Assembly (NCBI GenBank): GCA_017959525.1 | Contig: JAGDAL010000091.1 | Location: 1-11,032 of the forward strand | DNA length: 11,032 nt | Source: Lachnospiraceae bacterium | GTDB taxonomy: Bacteria; Bacillota; Clostridia; Lachnospirales; Lachnospiraceae | Reading direction: 5' to 3' | Program-made: the position numbers and the translations under genes | Shown: piece by piece, positions 1-8,235 of the stretch | How positions within the stretch are numbered: position 1 is the stretch's first letter | Layout: each line of letters starts with the position of its first letter | The notes under the pieces: generated by a model | Databases searched by the model: none | What the model was told of the DNA's origin: nothing | Seen by the model: only the letters and a program-made list of their open reading frames with translations

Positions 1-1
1 A

Positions 2-307
2 GAGTTGGATTATAACGATATGAAGGGTGCGGCTGAGTTCCGCGGAGGGAAGTTACTCTCCGAGACCATGACTACCGGTGATTGGAGAACCAAGCTGCAG
101 TTTTCCTGTGCTTTTGGACATAAGTTCGAAGCTAGTCCACGCCTGATATTAGAGGGTGGTCATTGGTGCCCGGAGTGCGAGAGAGCCAGCTGGAATTACG
201 GAGAGCGTGCGAAGCGTGATCCATTTTTTGCACAAGTATGGAATCCGTTACATGATGCAGATGAAACAAGGGAATATCCGAAGGTGGTTTCGGAACTAGA
301 CGTATAG
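2..307 (+). CDS. C-terminal part of an unrecognised protein with a zinc-knuckle-like motif
   Basis: The frame is open from the left edge to a TAG at 305-307, so this is probably the 3' end of a longer gene. A TTG at 5 could be read as a start, but no ribosome site is visible before it. The protein has a Cys-x3-His followed 15 residues later by Cys-x2-Cys (CAFGH ... WCPEC), spaced like a treble-clef or zinc-ribbon site. The part after it is rich in aromatic and charged residues (SWNYGERAKRDPFF, WNPLHDADE). I do not recognise the family and assign no function. It points toward the rhamnose operon but is separated from it by 216 bases and a strong hairpin, so it is probably a separate unit. That the frame is coding is fairly sure; the metal site is inferred from spacing only. 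Confidence 0.6.
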   Translation, partial: ELDYNDMKGAAEFRGGKLLSETMTTGDWRTKLQFSCAFGHKFEASPRLILEGGHWCPECERASWNYGERAKRDPFFAQVWNPLHDADETREYPKVVSELDV

Positions 308-338
308 AGAAAATAACAAACAAATTGCAGGGGGAACC

Positions 339-407
339 ATGGGCCTCTTCAAAGTTGACAACAAACACGGCATCCCTAAGGTTGGCCTGATGTTGGAAGA
401 AAAGTAA
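339..407 (+). CDS. Possible 22-codon small ORF or leader peptide
   Basis: An ATG at 339 is preceded at good distance by a purine-rich AGGGGG (329-334). It opens 22 codons, beginning MGLFKVDNKHG and ending LMLEEK, before a TAA at 405-407. It lies 31 bases after the upstream gene and ends 43 bases before the terminator-like hairpin at 451-499. It could be a translated leader peptide, the start of a decayed gene, or chance. I recognise no family. Its C-ending codons (GGC CTC TTC, GAC AAC) suggest that it is or once was coding. The best promoter candidate for the operon overlaps its end, which argues against a leader role for that promoter's transcript. Confidence 0.3.
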   Translation: MGLFKVDNKHGIPKVGLMLEEK

Positions 408-410
408 TAT
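382..410 (+). promoter_or_regulatory. Weak candidate sigma-A promoter for the rhamnoside operon
   Basis: TTGGCC (382-387) and TAATAT (405-410) are separated by 17 bases. This would start transcription near 417 and place the hairpin at 451-499 in a leader of about 105 bases. The -35 is a poor match, and the spot lies inside the small ORF at 339-407. A TATAGT at 426-431 has no partner -35. No convincing operator or catabolite-response site is visible nearby. Confidence 0.25.
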
Positions 411-450
411 TACAAAAATACAAATTATAGTACATATCTGCAATGAATAG

Positions 451-499
451 AAACCTTATCCAATTACAATGTAGTCACAGTAAACGGATAAGGTTTTTT
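451..499 (+). terminator. Long terminator-like hairpin in the operon leader; possible attenuator
   Basis: An 11-base perfect inverted repeat, AAACCTTATCC (451-461) and GGATAAGGTTT (486-496), has further pairing inside: TTAC/GTAA (464-467 with 480-483) and TGT/ACA (470-472 with 477-479) around an AGTC loop. The descending arm runs into six T residues (494-499), as in an intrinsic terminator. It ends 24 bases before the transporter ATG, leaving almost no room for a promoter after it, so transcripts of the operon probably pass through it. GGATAA (486-491) can instead pair with TTATCC at 501-506, which would break the terminator. The pairing is read directly from the sequence; control by attenuation is inferred. 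Confidence 0.65.
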
Positions 500-523
500 G
501 TTATCCAAAGGGAGGAAATAACA

Positions 524-1969
524 ATGCGATTACCAAACAGTATGGTAAAATCACAAGAGGTTACAACCAAGGAGAAATGGCTGGGATACTTATTGGGCCC
601 GGCAGGTGCACTATTTTTGAATGCGGTGCTGGCAACTTATTTGAATGTTTACTACACCGATGTGTTGGGCTTAACCGGCGTGTGGGGTGGAACTTTTTTA
701 ATCATTTTCCCAATCACATCGAAGATTGTGGATGCCTTCACCAATGTGGCAATGGGAATTCTAATTGATCGAACCAAGACGAATCAGGGCAAGGCAAGAC
801 CTTGGTTGTTGCTTTCAGCACCACTATTAACTATTTCGGCGCTGCTGCTATTTTGGGTGCCGCAGTCCAATGTTACGGTTCAGGTGATTTGGGTCATGGT
901 TTCTTATAACCTATTCTATTCCTTTGCCTACACCATCTATAACATGAGCCATGGATTGATGGTTCCGCTGTCTACCAGAGACGTTAAGCAGCGCGGTGAA
1001 CTATCTGTATTCAACCAGATTTCTACCATTATGGTATCCGGAATTATCTGCGCATTGGTATTCCCAATGGTGGTAAGTCCATGGTGGGGCGTTGATAAAT
1101 CTCGTTGGCTGCTCCTAATGTCCGTGCTTTCCATTATTGCTTTACCTACCACGTTGATCGAATACTTCTTTACCAAGGAGCGCATCACAGAGGAAGCACA
1201 TGCCACAGAAACACCGCATGTATCTGTGAAAAAGGAACTAAAAGCGATTTTTACAGATCGCTATATGATTACGATTCTGGCCTACTTCTTCGTGTACACC
1301 TTCGGACTTAGCATTAAGAATTTGTCCGGAATCTATTACTGCAATTACGTACTGGGAACCTACAACGATGGTAAGACTATGACCATCTTGTCTGTCATTG
1401 GTGGATTACCAATGGGTATCGGAATCTTTGCAGTGTGGCCGCTGGCGAAGAAGTTTGGTAAGCGTAATGTCACCATGGTCGGCATGATTATTATGGCCAT
1501 CGGAAGTGCGATTTGCTTCCTTTCACCGCGAAATATGGTGATGGTATTGATTGGTCAGTTTATTAAGAATATGGGATCTCTTCCAAGTGCTTATGTATTT
1601 ATGGCATTGTTTGCAGACGTATTAGATCACATGGAGTGGAAGACACACTTCCGCTGTGATGGATTGGCAATGTCCATCTATAACATTATTGCTGTAGCTA
1701 TGGTTGGAATTTGTACCGGCGTATTCAATGGATTACTGGCACATGCAGGCTATGTAAAGCCATATTACGATGCAGCAGGTACTCTCATTGCAACGCAATC
1801 CGATAGCGTTCAGGCGGTGATTATTTTCTGCTTCTTAGGATTGGAAGTAATTACCTGTATCATCGCAGCGTTGTTGCTTTCTTCTCTGGATGTGGAAAAG
1901 AACATTGAAGAGAAACAAAGAGCTATCAAGGAATTGAAGGAATTAGAAGTGAAGGAAGGTTGTATGTAA
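524..1969 (+). CDS. GPH-family (MelB-like) sugar symporter, probable rhamnoside importer
   Basis: A 481-residue inner-membrane cation-coupled sugar transporter of the glycoside-pentoside-hexuronide family within the major facilitator fold. The family signature is clear: K-I-V-D70-A-F-T-N with G78 and D82-R-T, followed by GKARPW at 89-94. Long hydrophobic stretches throughout suggest about 12 membrane segments, and the length is normal for the family. The ATG at 524 is chosen because GGAGG (511-515) lies 8 bases upstream. An ATG at 443 in the same frame would add 27 residues encoded by the terminator hairpin and has no good ribosome site. The next gene begins at TAATG, overlapping the stop by one base. 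Context suggests uptake of a rhamnose-containing oligosaccharide or glycoside, because both glycosidases of the operon lack signal peptides. The exact substrate cannot be told from sequence; free L-rhamnose is the alternative. Confidence 0.9.
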   Translation: MRLPNSMVKSQEVTTKEKWLGYLLGPAGALFLNAVLATYLNVYYTDVLGLTGVWGGTFLIIFPITSKIVDAFTNVAMGILIDRTKTNQGKARPWLLLSAPLLTISALLLFWVPQSNVTVQVIWVMVSYNLFYSFAYTIYNMSHGLMVPLSTRDVKQRGELSVFNQISTIMVSGIICALVFPMVVSPWWGVDKSRWLLLMSVLSIIALPTTLIEYFFTKERITEEAHATETPHVSVKKELKAIFTDRYMITILAYFFVYTFGLSIKNLSGIYYCNYVLGTYNDGKTMTILSVIGGLPMGIGIFAVWPLAKKFGKRNVTMVGMIIMAIGSAICFLSPRNMVMVLIGQFIKNMGSLPSAYVFMALFADVLDHMEWKTHFRCDGLAMSIYNIIAVAMVGICTGVFNGLLAHAGYVKPYYDAAGTLIATQSDSVQAVIIFCFLGLEVITCIIAALLLSSLDVEKNIEEKQRAIKELKELEVKEGCM

Positions 1970-4548
1970 TGTTAAGAATCACAGATATTCAAGTGGGGCA
2001 TACCACAAATAATTGCATTACGGATGCTCGCCCAAACATTCGCTTCGCATTGGAATCAGACGTAGATGGAGAAGCGTTAGACCATGCTGTCATTCGCTGT
2101 GGTGGCTGGAGTATTCGAACCACCGATCAGTTGAATAATGTGTACGATGGTTCCTGGTCCCCATTTACAACTTATGATTTACGAATCGAAGCCTTTGGAA
2201 CAAGCGGAGAACAAGCAGTAGCGAATGCTTCATTTACAACAGGACGGCTGGATACCCCGTGGAAGGGACAGTGGATTACCGATGGGCTGTATTCTTTTCC
2301 GGAAAAGGAGTCTCCGGTACCTATGGTATTTCGTAAGGAATTTTCCTTGGGGAAAACGGTAAAGAAAGCATGGATCAATGCTACGGCACTGGGAATCTAT
2401 GCGATGGAGTTAAACGGCCAAAGGGTTGGCGAAGACTACTTTGCACCGGGTTTAACAAGCTATGAACATCAGATTCAGTATCAGACTTACGACGTAACAA
2501 AGCTGTTGCAGAATCGAAATGAAATCATGGTAACGGTTGCCGGTGGTTGGGCAGCAGGTGCCTTTACGTATGGTCGCAAGAGCCACATTTCCTGCGACCG
2601 ACAGGCCTTTTTAGGAGAAGTACATGTTATTTATGACGACGGAAGTAGTGATGTGTACGCTACCGACACCAGCTGGCAGGTAACAGAACAGGGACCGGTC
2701 AAGATGGCAGAGTGGTACGACGGGGAAACCTATGATGCCACTTGCAATTGGAATCAGGTGATTTGGCGTACTGCAACCATTACAGCACCTCGGAACAATC
2801 CGAAACTGATTGCTCAATATGGAGAGCCGGTGCGAGCTCAGGAATCCATGGAGCCAGTGAGTTGTTCCCAAGCACCTAGCGGAGAGTACATTTACGACTT
2901 TGGACAGAACTTCGCAGGCGTGATTGCGATTCATGTGAAAAATGCCAAGGCAGGACAGGTGCTTACCTTCCGCCATGCAGAAGTATTGATGGATGGGGAA
3001 TTGTTTGTAAAGTCTCTTCGTACCGCTAAGGCAACAGCAACCTATACCTGTAAGGATGGAGAACAGACCTATTCGCCACAATTTACCTATATGGGATTCC
3101 GCTACGTGGGAATGACAGGAATCCAGCCGGAAGATATCGAAGTTCGTGCCTACGTGCTGCATTCCAATATTGCATCCATTGGAACATTCGAATGCTCCAA
3201 CCCACTGATTAATCAGTTACATCACAATATTATCTGGGGTGGTAAGTCTAATTTTGTTGATATTCCAACAGACTGCCCACAGCGTGACGAGAGAGAAGGC
3301 TGGACCGGAGATACGGCAGTCTTTGCTTCCACCGCGTGCTTCAACTTCGACATGAGCCGATTCTATGATAAGTGGCTTCTGGATGTAAGTGCAGAGCAGG
3401 GACCGCATGGTGGAATTCCGATGGTGGTGCCAAAGCAAGGCGATGCTTGGCCGGCTATGGCTACTTCCTGTTGGGGAGATTGCTGCATCCTAGTGCCATG
3501 GGCAGAGTATCTGGCCAGAGGTGATCAGGAATTATTGAAGCGTCAGTATCCGACCATGAAAAAGTTCCTTGGTGCAGCCAAGAAGTGGTCCCACTTTCTA
3601 AGTGTGACACCAAGTCGTAGATACGTCTGGAGTTTTCCATTCCATTTTGGTGATTGGTGCGCTCCGGATGGAACGGCCAAGGATTGGGTACTTCGCGGGA
3701 AGTGGGTAGGAACCGCCTACTTTGCAAATTCATGCAGCATTGTGGTCAAGATTGCGCGCATTCTTGGATATGAAGAGGATGCGAAGTATTACGAGAAGCT
3801 TCGCAACAAGATTATAAAGGCCTATCGCAAGGTGTTTACCGATGGACAAGGAAAGCTCAAGAAAGAGTTTCAAACCGCCTATGTTTTACCACTGTTTTTT
3901 GACATGACAGCTGGTGAAGAAACCAAGGCGATGGCAGCGAATCTGGCACGGATGATTCGGGACAATGGGAATAAGCTTGCGACAGGATTCCCAAGTACAC
4001 CGTATTTGTTGTTTGCACTCTCTGATTATGGCTATCTGGATCTGGCTTATGATGTGTTGCTACAGGAGGACTGCCCAGGGTGGTTATACGAGGTGAAGTC
4101 TGGTGGAACTACCATCTGGGAGCGTTGGGATGCCCTACGTCCGGATGGAACCGTAAACATTGGAAGCCTTACAGATACAGATGTTAAGGAAGCAGAAGAT
4201 GGTGGTATGGTTTCCTTCAACCATTATGCCAATGGAGCAGTAGGTGATTGGTTGTATCGACGCATGGCAGGAATCGAACCAATCAGTGGAGGATATCGTA
4301 CCTTCCACGTGGCGCCGAAACTTGGTGGCGGTATTACTTATGCTAAGGCCGGAATCAAGACACCATATGGACATGCCAAGGTGGCATGGGAACTTAAGGA
4401 TGAACGGTTTGAAATCCAGGTCGAAGTGCCGGTATCTACGTCTTGCATGCTAGAACTCCCGGATGGAACAGTAAAGGACTTGTCCAGTGGCAAGCACCAC
4501 TATTCTTGTGAATATAAGAACAGTAACGGATTGGAGAGCAGCTTATGA
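1969..4548 (+). CDS. Cytoplasmic GH78 alpha-L-rhamnosidase
   Basis: An 859-residue inverting glycosidase of family GH78 that removes terminal alpha-L-rhamnose. Expected order: a small N-terminal beta domain, a rhamnosidase beta-sandwich (about 110-300), the (alpha/alpha)6 barrel (about 410-760) and a C-terminal beta-sandwich. The family hallmark DIPTDCPQRDEREGWTGD spans residues 431-448, with D435, E441 (likely general acid) and D448. The second hallmark SGGTTIWERWD spans 711-721, with E718 as the likely base. Both acids are present, so it should be active. The start is ATG 1969, with AAGGAAGG 9 bases upstream; a TTG three codons earlier lacks that spacing. There is no signal peptide or lipobox, so it acts inside the cell on imported substrate. 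Its stop overlaps the rhaB start by 4 bases (ATGA), indicating translational coupling. The aglycone or partner sugar is not predictable from this sequence alone. Confidence 0.95.
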   Translation: MLRITDIQVGHTTNNCITDARPNIRFALESDVDGEALDHAVIRCGGWSIRTTDQLNNVYDGSWSPFTTYDLRIEAFGTSGEQAVANASFTTGRLDTPWKGQWITDGLYSFPEKESPVPMVFRKEFSLGKTVKKAWINATALGIYAMELNGQRVGEDYFAPGLTSYEHQIQYQTYDVTKLLQNRNEIMVTVAGGWAAGAFTYGRKSHISCDRQAFLGEVHVIYDDGSSDVYATDTSWQVTEQGPVKMAEWYDGETYDATCNWNQVIWRTATITAPRNNPKLIAQYGEPVRAQESMEPVSCSQAPSGEYIYDFGQNFAGVIAIHVKNAKAGQVLTFRHAEVLMDGELFVKSLRTAKATATYTCKDGEQTYSPQFTYMGFRYVGMTGIQPEDIEVRAYVLHSNIASIGTFECSNPLINQLHHNIIWGGKSNFVDIPTDCPQRDEREGWTGDTAVFASTACFNFDMSRFYDKWLLDVSAEQGPHGGIPMVVPKQGDAWPAMATSCWGDCCILVPWAEYLARGDQELLKRQYPTMKKFLGAAKKWSHFLSVTPSRRYVWSFPFHFGDWCAPDGTAKDWVLRGKWVGTAYFANSCSIVVKIARILGYEEDAKYYEKLRNKIIKAYRKVFTDGQGKLKKEFQTAYVLPLFFDMTAGEETKAMAANLARMIRDNGNKLATGFPSTPYLLFALSDYGYLDLAYDVLLQEDCPGWLYEVKSGGTTIWERWDALRPDGTVNIGSLTDTDVKEAEDGGMVSFNHYANGAVGDWLYRRMAGIEPISGGYRTFHVAPKLGGGITYAKAGIKTPYGHAKVAWELKDERFEIQVEVPVSTSCMLELPDGTVKDLSSGKHHYSCEYKNSNGLESSL

Positions 4549-5966
4549 ATACCTATTACTTAGCAGTGGATATCGGTGCTTCTAGTGGACGCCACATGTT
4601 GTTTTCCATGGAGCATGGCCGCATTCATATGGAAGAGATTTATCGATTTGATAATGGAATGCAGCAGGTGAATGGGAAGCGTTTATGGGATACCAATCAT
4701 CTGTTTCAAGAAGTTGTAAATGGTATGAAGGAATGCGCAAGATTTGGAAAAATTCCGGTATCTATGGCTATTGATACCTGGGGCGTAGACTATGTGCTTC
4801 TGGATGAGAAGGGACAGCTGTGCGGAGACACTTACGGATATCGTGATCAACGTACCGAAAACGCCGATGAAGCTGTGTATCGAGTAATTCCTGAGAAGGA
4901 ACTCTATCAGCGTACCGGAATTCAGAAGGCAATCTTCAACACCATCTATCAGTTGATAGCAGACAAGGTACAGCGCCCGGAAGTTCTTGCGAAGGCGAAG
5001 AACTTTCTGATGATGCCGGATTACTTGAATTATCGATTAACGGGAGTGATGGCTTCGGAGTATACCAATGCGACGACTACCCAGTTGGTACATCCGGGGA
5101 CCATGCAGTGGGACAAGGAATTGATTGTAAAGCTTGGACTTCCGACAGAAATATTCCTTCCGCTTCAGATACCGGGACATACCGTTGGAAGTCTAAGGTC
5201 AGAACTTCGTGAAGCGGTTGGATTCGATTGCAAGGTGATTCAGTGTGCTAGTCACGATACCGCTTCTGCAGTGATGTCCATGCCGTGTCCCGGTGATGAT
5301 GGACTCTATATTAGTTCCGGCACTTGGTCTCTCATGGGAGTGGAGAACCAAGCCGTGCTATCTAGAGAATGCGACCGGGAAGGTAACTTCACCAATGAAG
5401 GCGGCTATGATCATCGTTATCGCTATTTGAAGAACATTATGGGATTGTGGATGATTCAGTCTGTACGGCACGAGGCCGGGGATAAGTTGTCCTTTGCAGA
5501 GTATGCTGCTCTTGCCAAGGAGGCGGATGTTTTTCCATCCATGGTAGAAGCGAATGATGGCAGATTCTTATCACCATGGAATATGACACGAGAGATTCAG
5601 AAGGCATGTGAAGAAAGTGGGCAGCAGGTTCCACAGACACCGGGAGAGCTAGCAGCAGTAATCTATAAGAGCCTGGCAAAATGCTATGGTGACACCCTGT
5701 TGGAAATCCAATGTAACACCAATCGATATTATGATGCCATTCATATCATTGGTGGCGGATGCAAGAATCAGTACCTGAATCAGTTGACGGCCAATGCTAC
5801 GGGAATGACCGTGCTGGCTGGTCCGTCCGAGGCCACAGCAATCGGTAATGCCTTGGTGCAGATGATTCGGGATGGGATTTTTACGACCCTTGTAGAAGCA
5901 AGAAGTGCAGTAAGGGATTCCTTTAGTATAGAAGAATTCGAACCGGAAGGAGAAACATCATGCTAG
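4545..5966 (+). CDS. rhaB: Rhamnulokinase
   Basis: A 473-residue FGGY-family sugar kinase that phosphorylates L-rhamnulose with ATP to L-rhamnulose 1-phosphate in the cytoplasm. The N-terminal phosphate-binding motif DIGASSGR is at 9-16. The rhamnulokinase-typical IDTWGVDYVLLD starts at I76. SHDTASA carries D238, matching the catalytic aspartate of the E. coli enzyme (D237). ISSGTWS follows shortly after, and the C-terminal nucleotide-binding stretch GGGCKNQ begins at 403. Length is normal. GGAGAG (4533-4538) precedes the ATG. It overlaps the gene before by 4 bases and the isomerase after by 7 (ATGCTAG). The W-G-V-D-Y motif and the rhaD gene downstream favour rhamnulose over xylulose or fuculose as substrate. 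Confidence 0.95.
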   Translation: MNTYYLAVDIGASSGRHMLFSMEHGRIHMEEIYRFDNGMQQVNGKRLWDTNHLFQEVVNGMKECARFGKIPVSMAIDTWGVDYVLLDEKGQLCGDTYGYRDQRTENADEAVYRVIPEKELYQRTGIQKAIFNTIYQLIADKVQRPEVLAKAKNFLMMPDYLNYRLTGVMASEYTNATTTQLVHPGTMQWDKELIVKLGLPTEIFLPLQIPGHTVGSLRSELREAVGFDCKVIQCASHDTASAVMSMPCPGDDGLYISSGTWSLMGVENQAVLSRECDREGNFTNEGGYDHRYRYLKNIMGLWMIQSVRHEAGDKLSFAEYAALAKEADVFPSMVEANDGRFLSPWNMTREIQKACEESGQQVPQTPGELAAVIYKSLAKCYGDTLLEIQCNTNRYYDAIHIIGGGCKNQYLNQLTANATGMTVLAGPSEATAIGNALVQMIRDGIFTTLVEARSAVRDSFSIEEFEPEGETSC

Positions 5967-7381
5967 TAGAAACCAAAGCAAAAGTTGGCGTATTTGCCAT
6001 TGCACTGGGAGCATATCTGCCCCAGTTTCCATCCTTGGTACCGGAGTTTGAAGGCCAGTACGAGGCTTTTAAGAAGACGATTCCGGATACCGTAGAAGTT
6101 ATTGACGGTGGCATTGTTACCACCAAGGAGTTGTCCATGGCAGCAGGAGATAAGTTCCGTGCAGCAGATGTAGATCTAGTCATCTTACAGCTTCTTACCT
6201 ATGCCACCAGTTATAACATGCTTCCTGCCATTCGTGATTTGAATGTGCCGGTGGTACTTGTAAATGTGCAGAAGAAAAAGGCACCGGACTATGCCAATAC
6301 AGACAATGCTACCTGGCTAGGGAAACTCTACGCTTGTGGTGCTGTGGGAGAGATGGTGGCTGACTTGGAGCGAGCAGGCAAGCGCCATGCTGTAATTACC
6401 GGCGTAGTAGAAGGTGGCGACGCTTATGTAGCCAAGGAGATTGATGAGTGGTGTCGCGCAGCACAGGTGCGCCGCAGATTCCGCTATACCAATATCGCTC
6501 AGATTGGACGGCCATATCCGGGCATGATGGATCTCTATATTGATGAGACCAATCTTTATAACCGAATGGGACTCTATACCAAGCAGTTCGACTGGGAAAA
6601 AATGTGGGCCATCGCAGATGACATCAACGATGAGGCTGCCATTCGTGCCAAGGCAGAAGATATCCTTGATACCTTCGACATTGAAGGCAAAGCAACGATA
6701 GAAACCGTATGGGATATGGCGCGTTACGTTCTTGCCTTTGAACAGTGGACCAAGGATGAGCAGCTTGGTATGGTGGCATCTCATTATGATGGATATGCCA
6801 AGGGAATTGCCGGCAAGTTGGATAGTATGCTGATTCCTGCTTTTTCCATGCTGATTAAGCAAGGTGTGGCCTGTGCGGTAGAAGGCGATATGAAGGTGGC
6901 TATGGCCATGAGCATCCTAAAAACTATTGCAGGTACCGGCCAGTTATCGGAAATGTACTCCATTGATTTTGAGGAAGATATCTGTATCATTGGCCATTCC
7001 GGTTCCGGAGATGCGGATATTTCTCTGGCCAAGAAGCCAACCATGAAGATTGTAGATGTATTCCACGGCAAGACCGGTGGTGGCTATCTGACCCAATTCT
7101 ATCCGCCGGCAGGTGATATTACTTATCTTGGAATTACCCAGGATATGGATGGACATTTTAAGTTCGTAGTTGCTGAGGGTGTCAATGAGGAGGGCCCGAT
7201 TTTTACCTTCGGGGATACCAACATGCGTATGCGCTTTTCCATCGGGGCAAGAGAGTTCTGCAACCGCTGGAGCGAAGCAGGACCTACTCATCACATGGCG
7301 GCAGCCATTGGACGACACATTGATGTCATTGAAAAGGTAGCCAAGATATTGAATGTTCCGGTAGAGATTATCTGCCGTTAG
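5960..7381 (+). CDS. L-arabinose/L-fucose isomerase family protein, probable L-rhamnose isomerase
   Basis: A 473-residue cytoplasmic aldose-ketose isomerase of the AraA/FucI superfamily. Residues aligning with the metal and catalytic set of E. coli AraA (E306, E333, H350, H450) are visible: E308 in AVEGDMK, E331 in EMYSIDFEED, H346 in IIGHSGSGD and H444/H445 in GPTHHMAA. It should therefore be an active Mn-type isomerase. It is not the RhaA family usually found with rhaB and rhaD. Because it sits between them, overlaps rhaB by 7 bases and no other isomerase is present in the operon, I infer that it converts L-rhamnose to L-rhamnulose. The alternative is action on another sugar of the imported glycoside, such as L-arabinose or L-fucose, with RhaA encoded elsewhere. 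GGAAGGAG lies just before the ATG. Family is sure; substrate is inferred. Confidence 0.85.
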   Translation: MLVETKAKVGVFAIALGAYLPQFPSLVPEFEGQYEAFKKTIPDTVEVIDGGIVTTKELSMAAGDKFRAADVDLVILQLLTYATSYNMLPAIRDLNVPVVLVNVQKKKAPDYANTDNATWLGKLYACGAVGEMVADLERAGKRHAVITGVVEGGDAYVAKEIDEWCRAAQVRRRFRYTNIAQIGRPYPGMMDLYIDETNLYNRMGLYTKQFDWEKMWAIADDINDEAAIRAKAEDILDTFDIEGKATIETVWDMARYVLAFEQWTKDEQLGMVASHYDGYAKGIAGKLDSMLIPAFSMLIKQGVACAVEGDMKVAMAMSILKTIAGTGQLSEMYSIDFEEDICIIGHSGSGDADISLAKKPTMKIVDVFHGKTGGGYLTQFYPPAGDITYLGITQDMDGHFKFVVAEGVNEEGPIFTFGDTNMRMRFSIGAREFCNRWSEAGPTHHMAAAIGRHIDVIEKVAKILNVPVEIICR

Positions 7382-7401
7382 TTAGAAAAGAGGATGAAGT
7401 A

Positions 7402-8235
7402 ATGAAGGTTTTAGATGCAGAGTTTGTACAGGGATTTATTCGTATGGCCAATGATGGCTGGGAGCAGGGCTGGCATGAACGCAATGGAGGAAACCTGTCC
7501 TATCGTGTGAAGGCAGAGGAAGTGGAGTTGGTGGATGAGAATTTCTGCCCACAGGAATGGCAGCCCATTGGAACAAGTGTACCGAACTTGGCAGGCGAGT
7601 ATTTCCTGGTAACAGGAAGTGGTAAGTATTTCCGCAATGTCATCTTAGCTCCTCAGGACAACATCTGCCTCATTGAGCTGGATGAGAAGGGTGAGAATTA
7701 TCGCATTGTATGGGGCTTGGAAAGGGGTGGCAGACCAACGTCAGAGTTGCCAAGTCACTTGATGAATCTGGAAGTGAAGAAGTTACAGGATGAGAATTAT
7801 CGTGTGGTTTATCATGCACATACCACCAACATTATTGCGCTCACCTTCGTGCTTCCGCTAGAGGACGCAGTGTTTACCAGAGAACTTTGGGAGATGGCAA
7901 CGGAGTGCCCGGTGGTATTCCCACAGGGCGTAGGTGTGGTGCCATGGATGGTTCCGGGGGGACGTGAGATTGCGGTAGCTACCAGCGAATTAATGAAAAA
8001 ATATGACTTGGCTATCTGGGCACATCACGGTATGTTTGCAGCAGGATATGATTTTGATTTGACTTTTGGTTTGATGCATACCGCAGAGAAATCTGCAGAA
8101 ATTCTGGTGAAGACATTGTCTATGCGACCGGATAAGTTACAGACCATTACGCCGGAGAACTTCCGAGATTTGGCAAAGGACTTCCACGTAGAGTTACCGG
8201 AAGCCTTCTTGTTTGAAAAGGGAAAGGGAAAATAA
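7402..8235 (+). CDS. rhaD: Rhamnulose-1-phosphate aldolase
   Basis: A 277-residue class II zinc aldolase that cleaves L-rhamnulose 1-phosphate into dihydroxyacetone phosphate and L-lactaldehyde. N-terminal HERNGGNLSYR and LVTGSGKYFRN form the phosphate-binding part. Catalytic E115 lies in SELPSH. Zinc ligands H138 and H140 are in YHAHTTN, and H208 or H209 in WAHHGMF, matching E117, H141, H143 and H212 of the E. coli enzyme. Length is typical of full RhaD; it is not the fused aldolase-dehydrogenase (RhaE) form, so lactaldehyde must be handled by an enzyme encoded elsewhere. It follows the isomerase after 20 bases, the only real gap in the operon, with an AAGAGGATGAAG ribosome site before ATG 7402. 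Its stop overlaps the next start by one base (TAATG). Confidence 0.95.
   Translation: MKVLDAEFVQGFIRMANDGWEQGWHERNGGNLSYRVKAEEVELVDENFCPQEWQPIGTSVPNLAGEYFLVTGSGKYFRNVILAPQDNICLIELDEKGENYRIVWGLERGGRPTSELPSHLMNLEVKKLQDENYRVVYHAHTTNIIALTFVLPLEDAVFTRELWEMATECPVVFPQGVGVVPWMVPGGREIAVATSELMKKYDLAIWAHHGMFAAGYDFDLTFGLMHTAEKSAEILVKTLSMRPDKLQTITPENFRDLAKDFHVELPEAFLFEKGKGK

Noticed and set aside
132..443. 103-codon open frame on the - strand over the leader and upstream gene
   Set aside because: Its hydrophobic start comes from the AT-rich leader and the rest is antisense to the zinc-motif protein; no ribosome site was seen.
443..523. N-terminal extension of the transporter from ATG 443
   Set aside because: The extra 27 codons run through the terminator hairpin, have no good ribosome site, and add sequence not expected for the family; GGAGG sits correctly before ATG 524.
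2611..3162. 183-codon open frame on the - strand inside the GH78 gene
   Set aside because: It lies entirely within a gene with a clear family match, its Cys/His-rich product resembles nothing known, and it has no ribosome site or promoter; it is an antisense shadow.
6317..6862. 181-codon open frame on the - strand inside the isomerase gene
   Set aside because: Antisense shadow of a conserved gene, with no start signals or recognisable domains.
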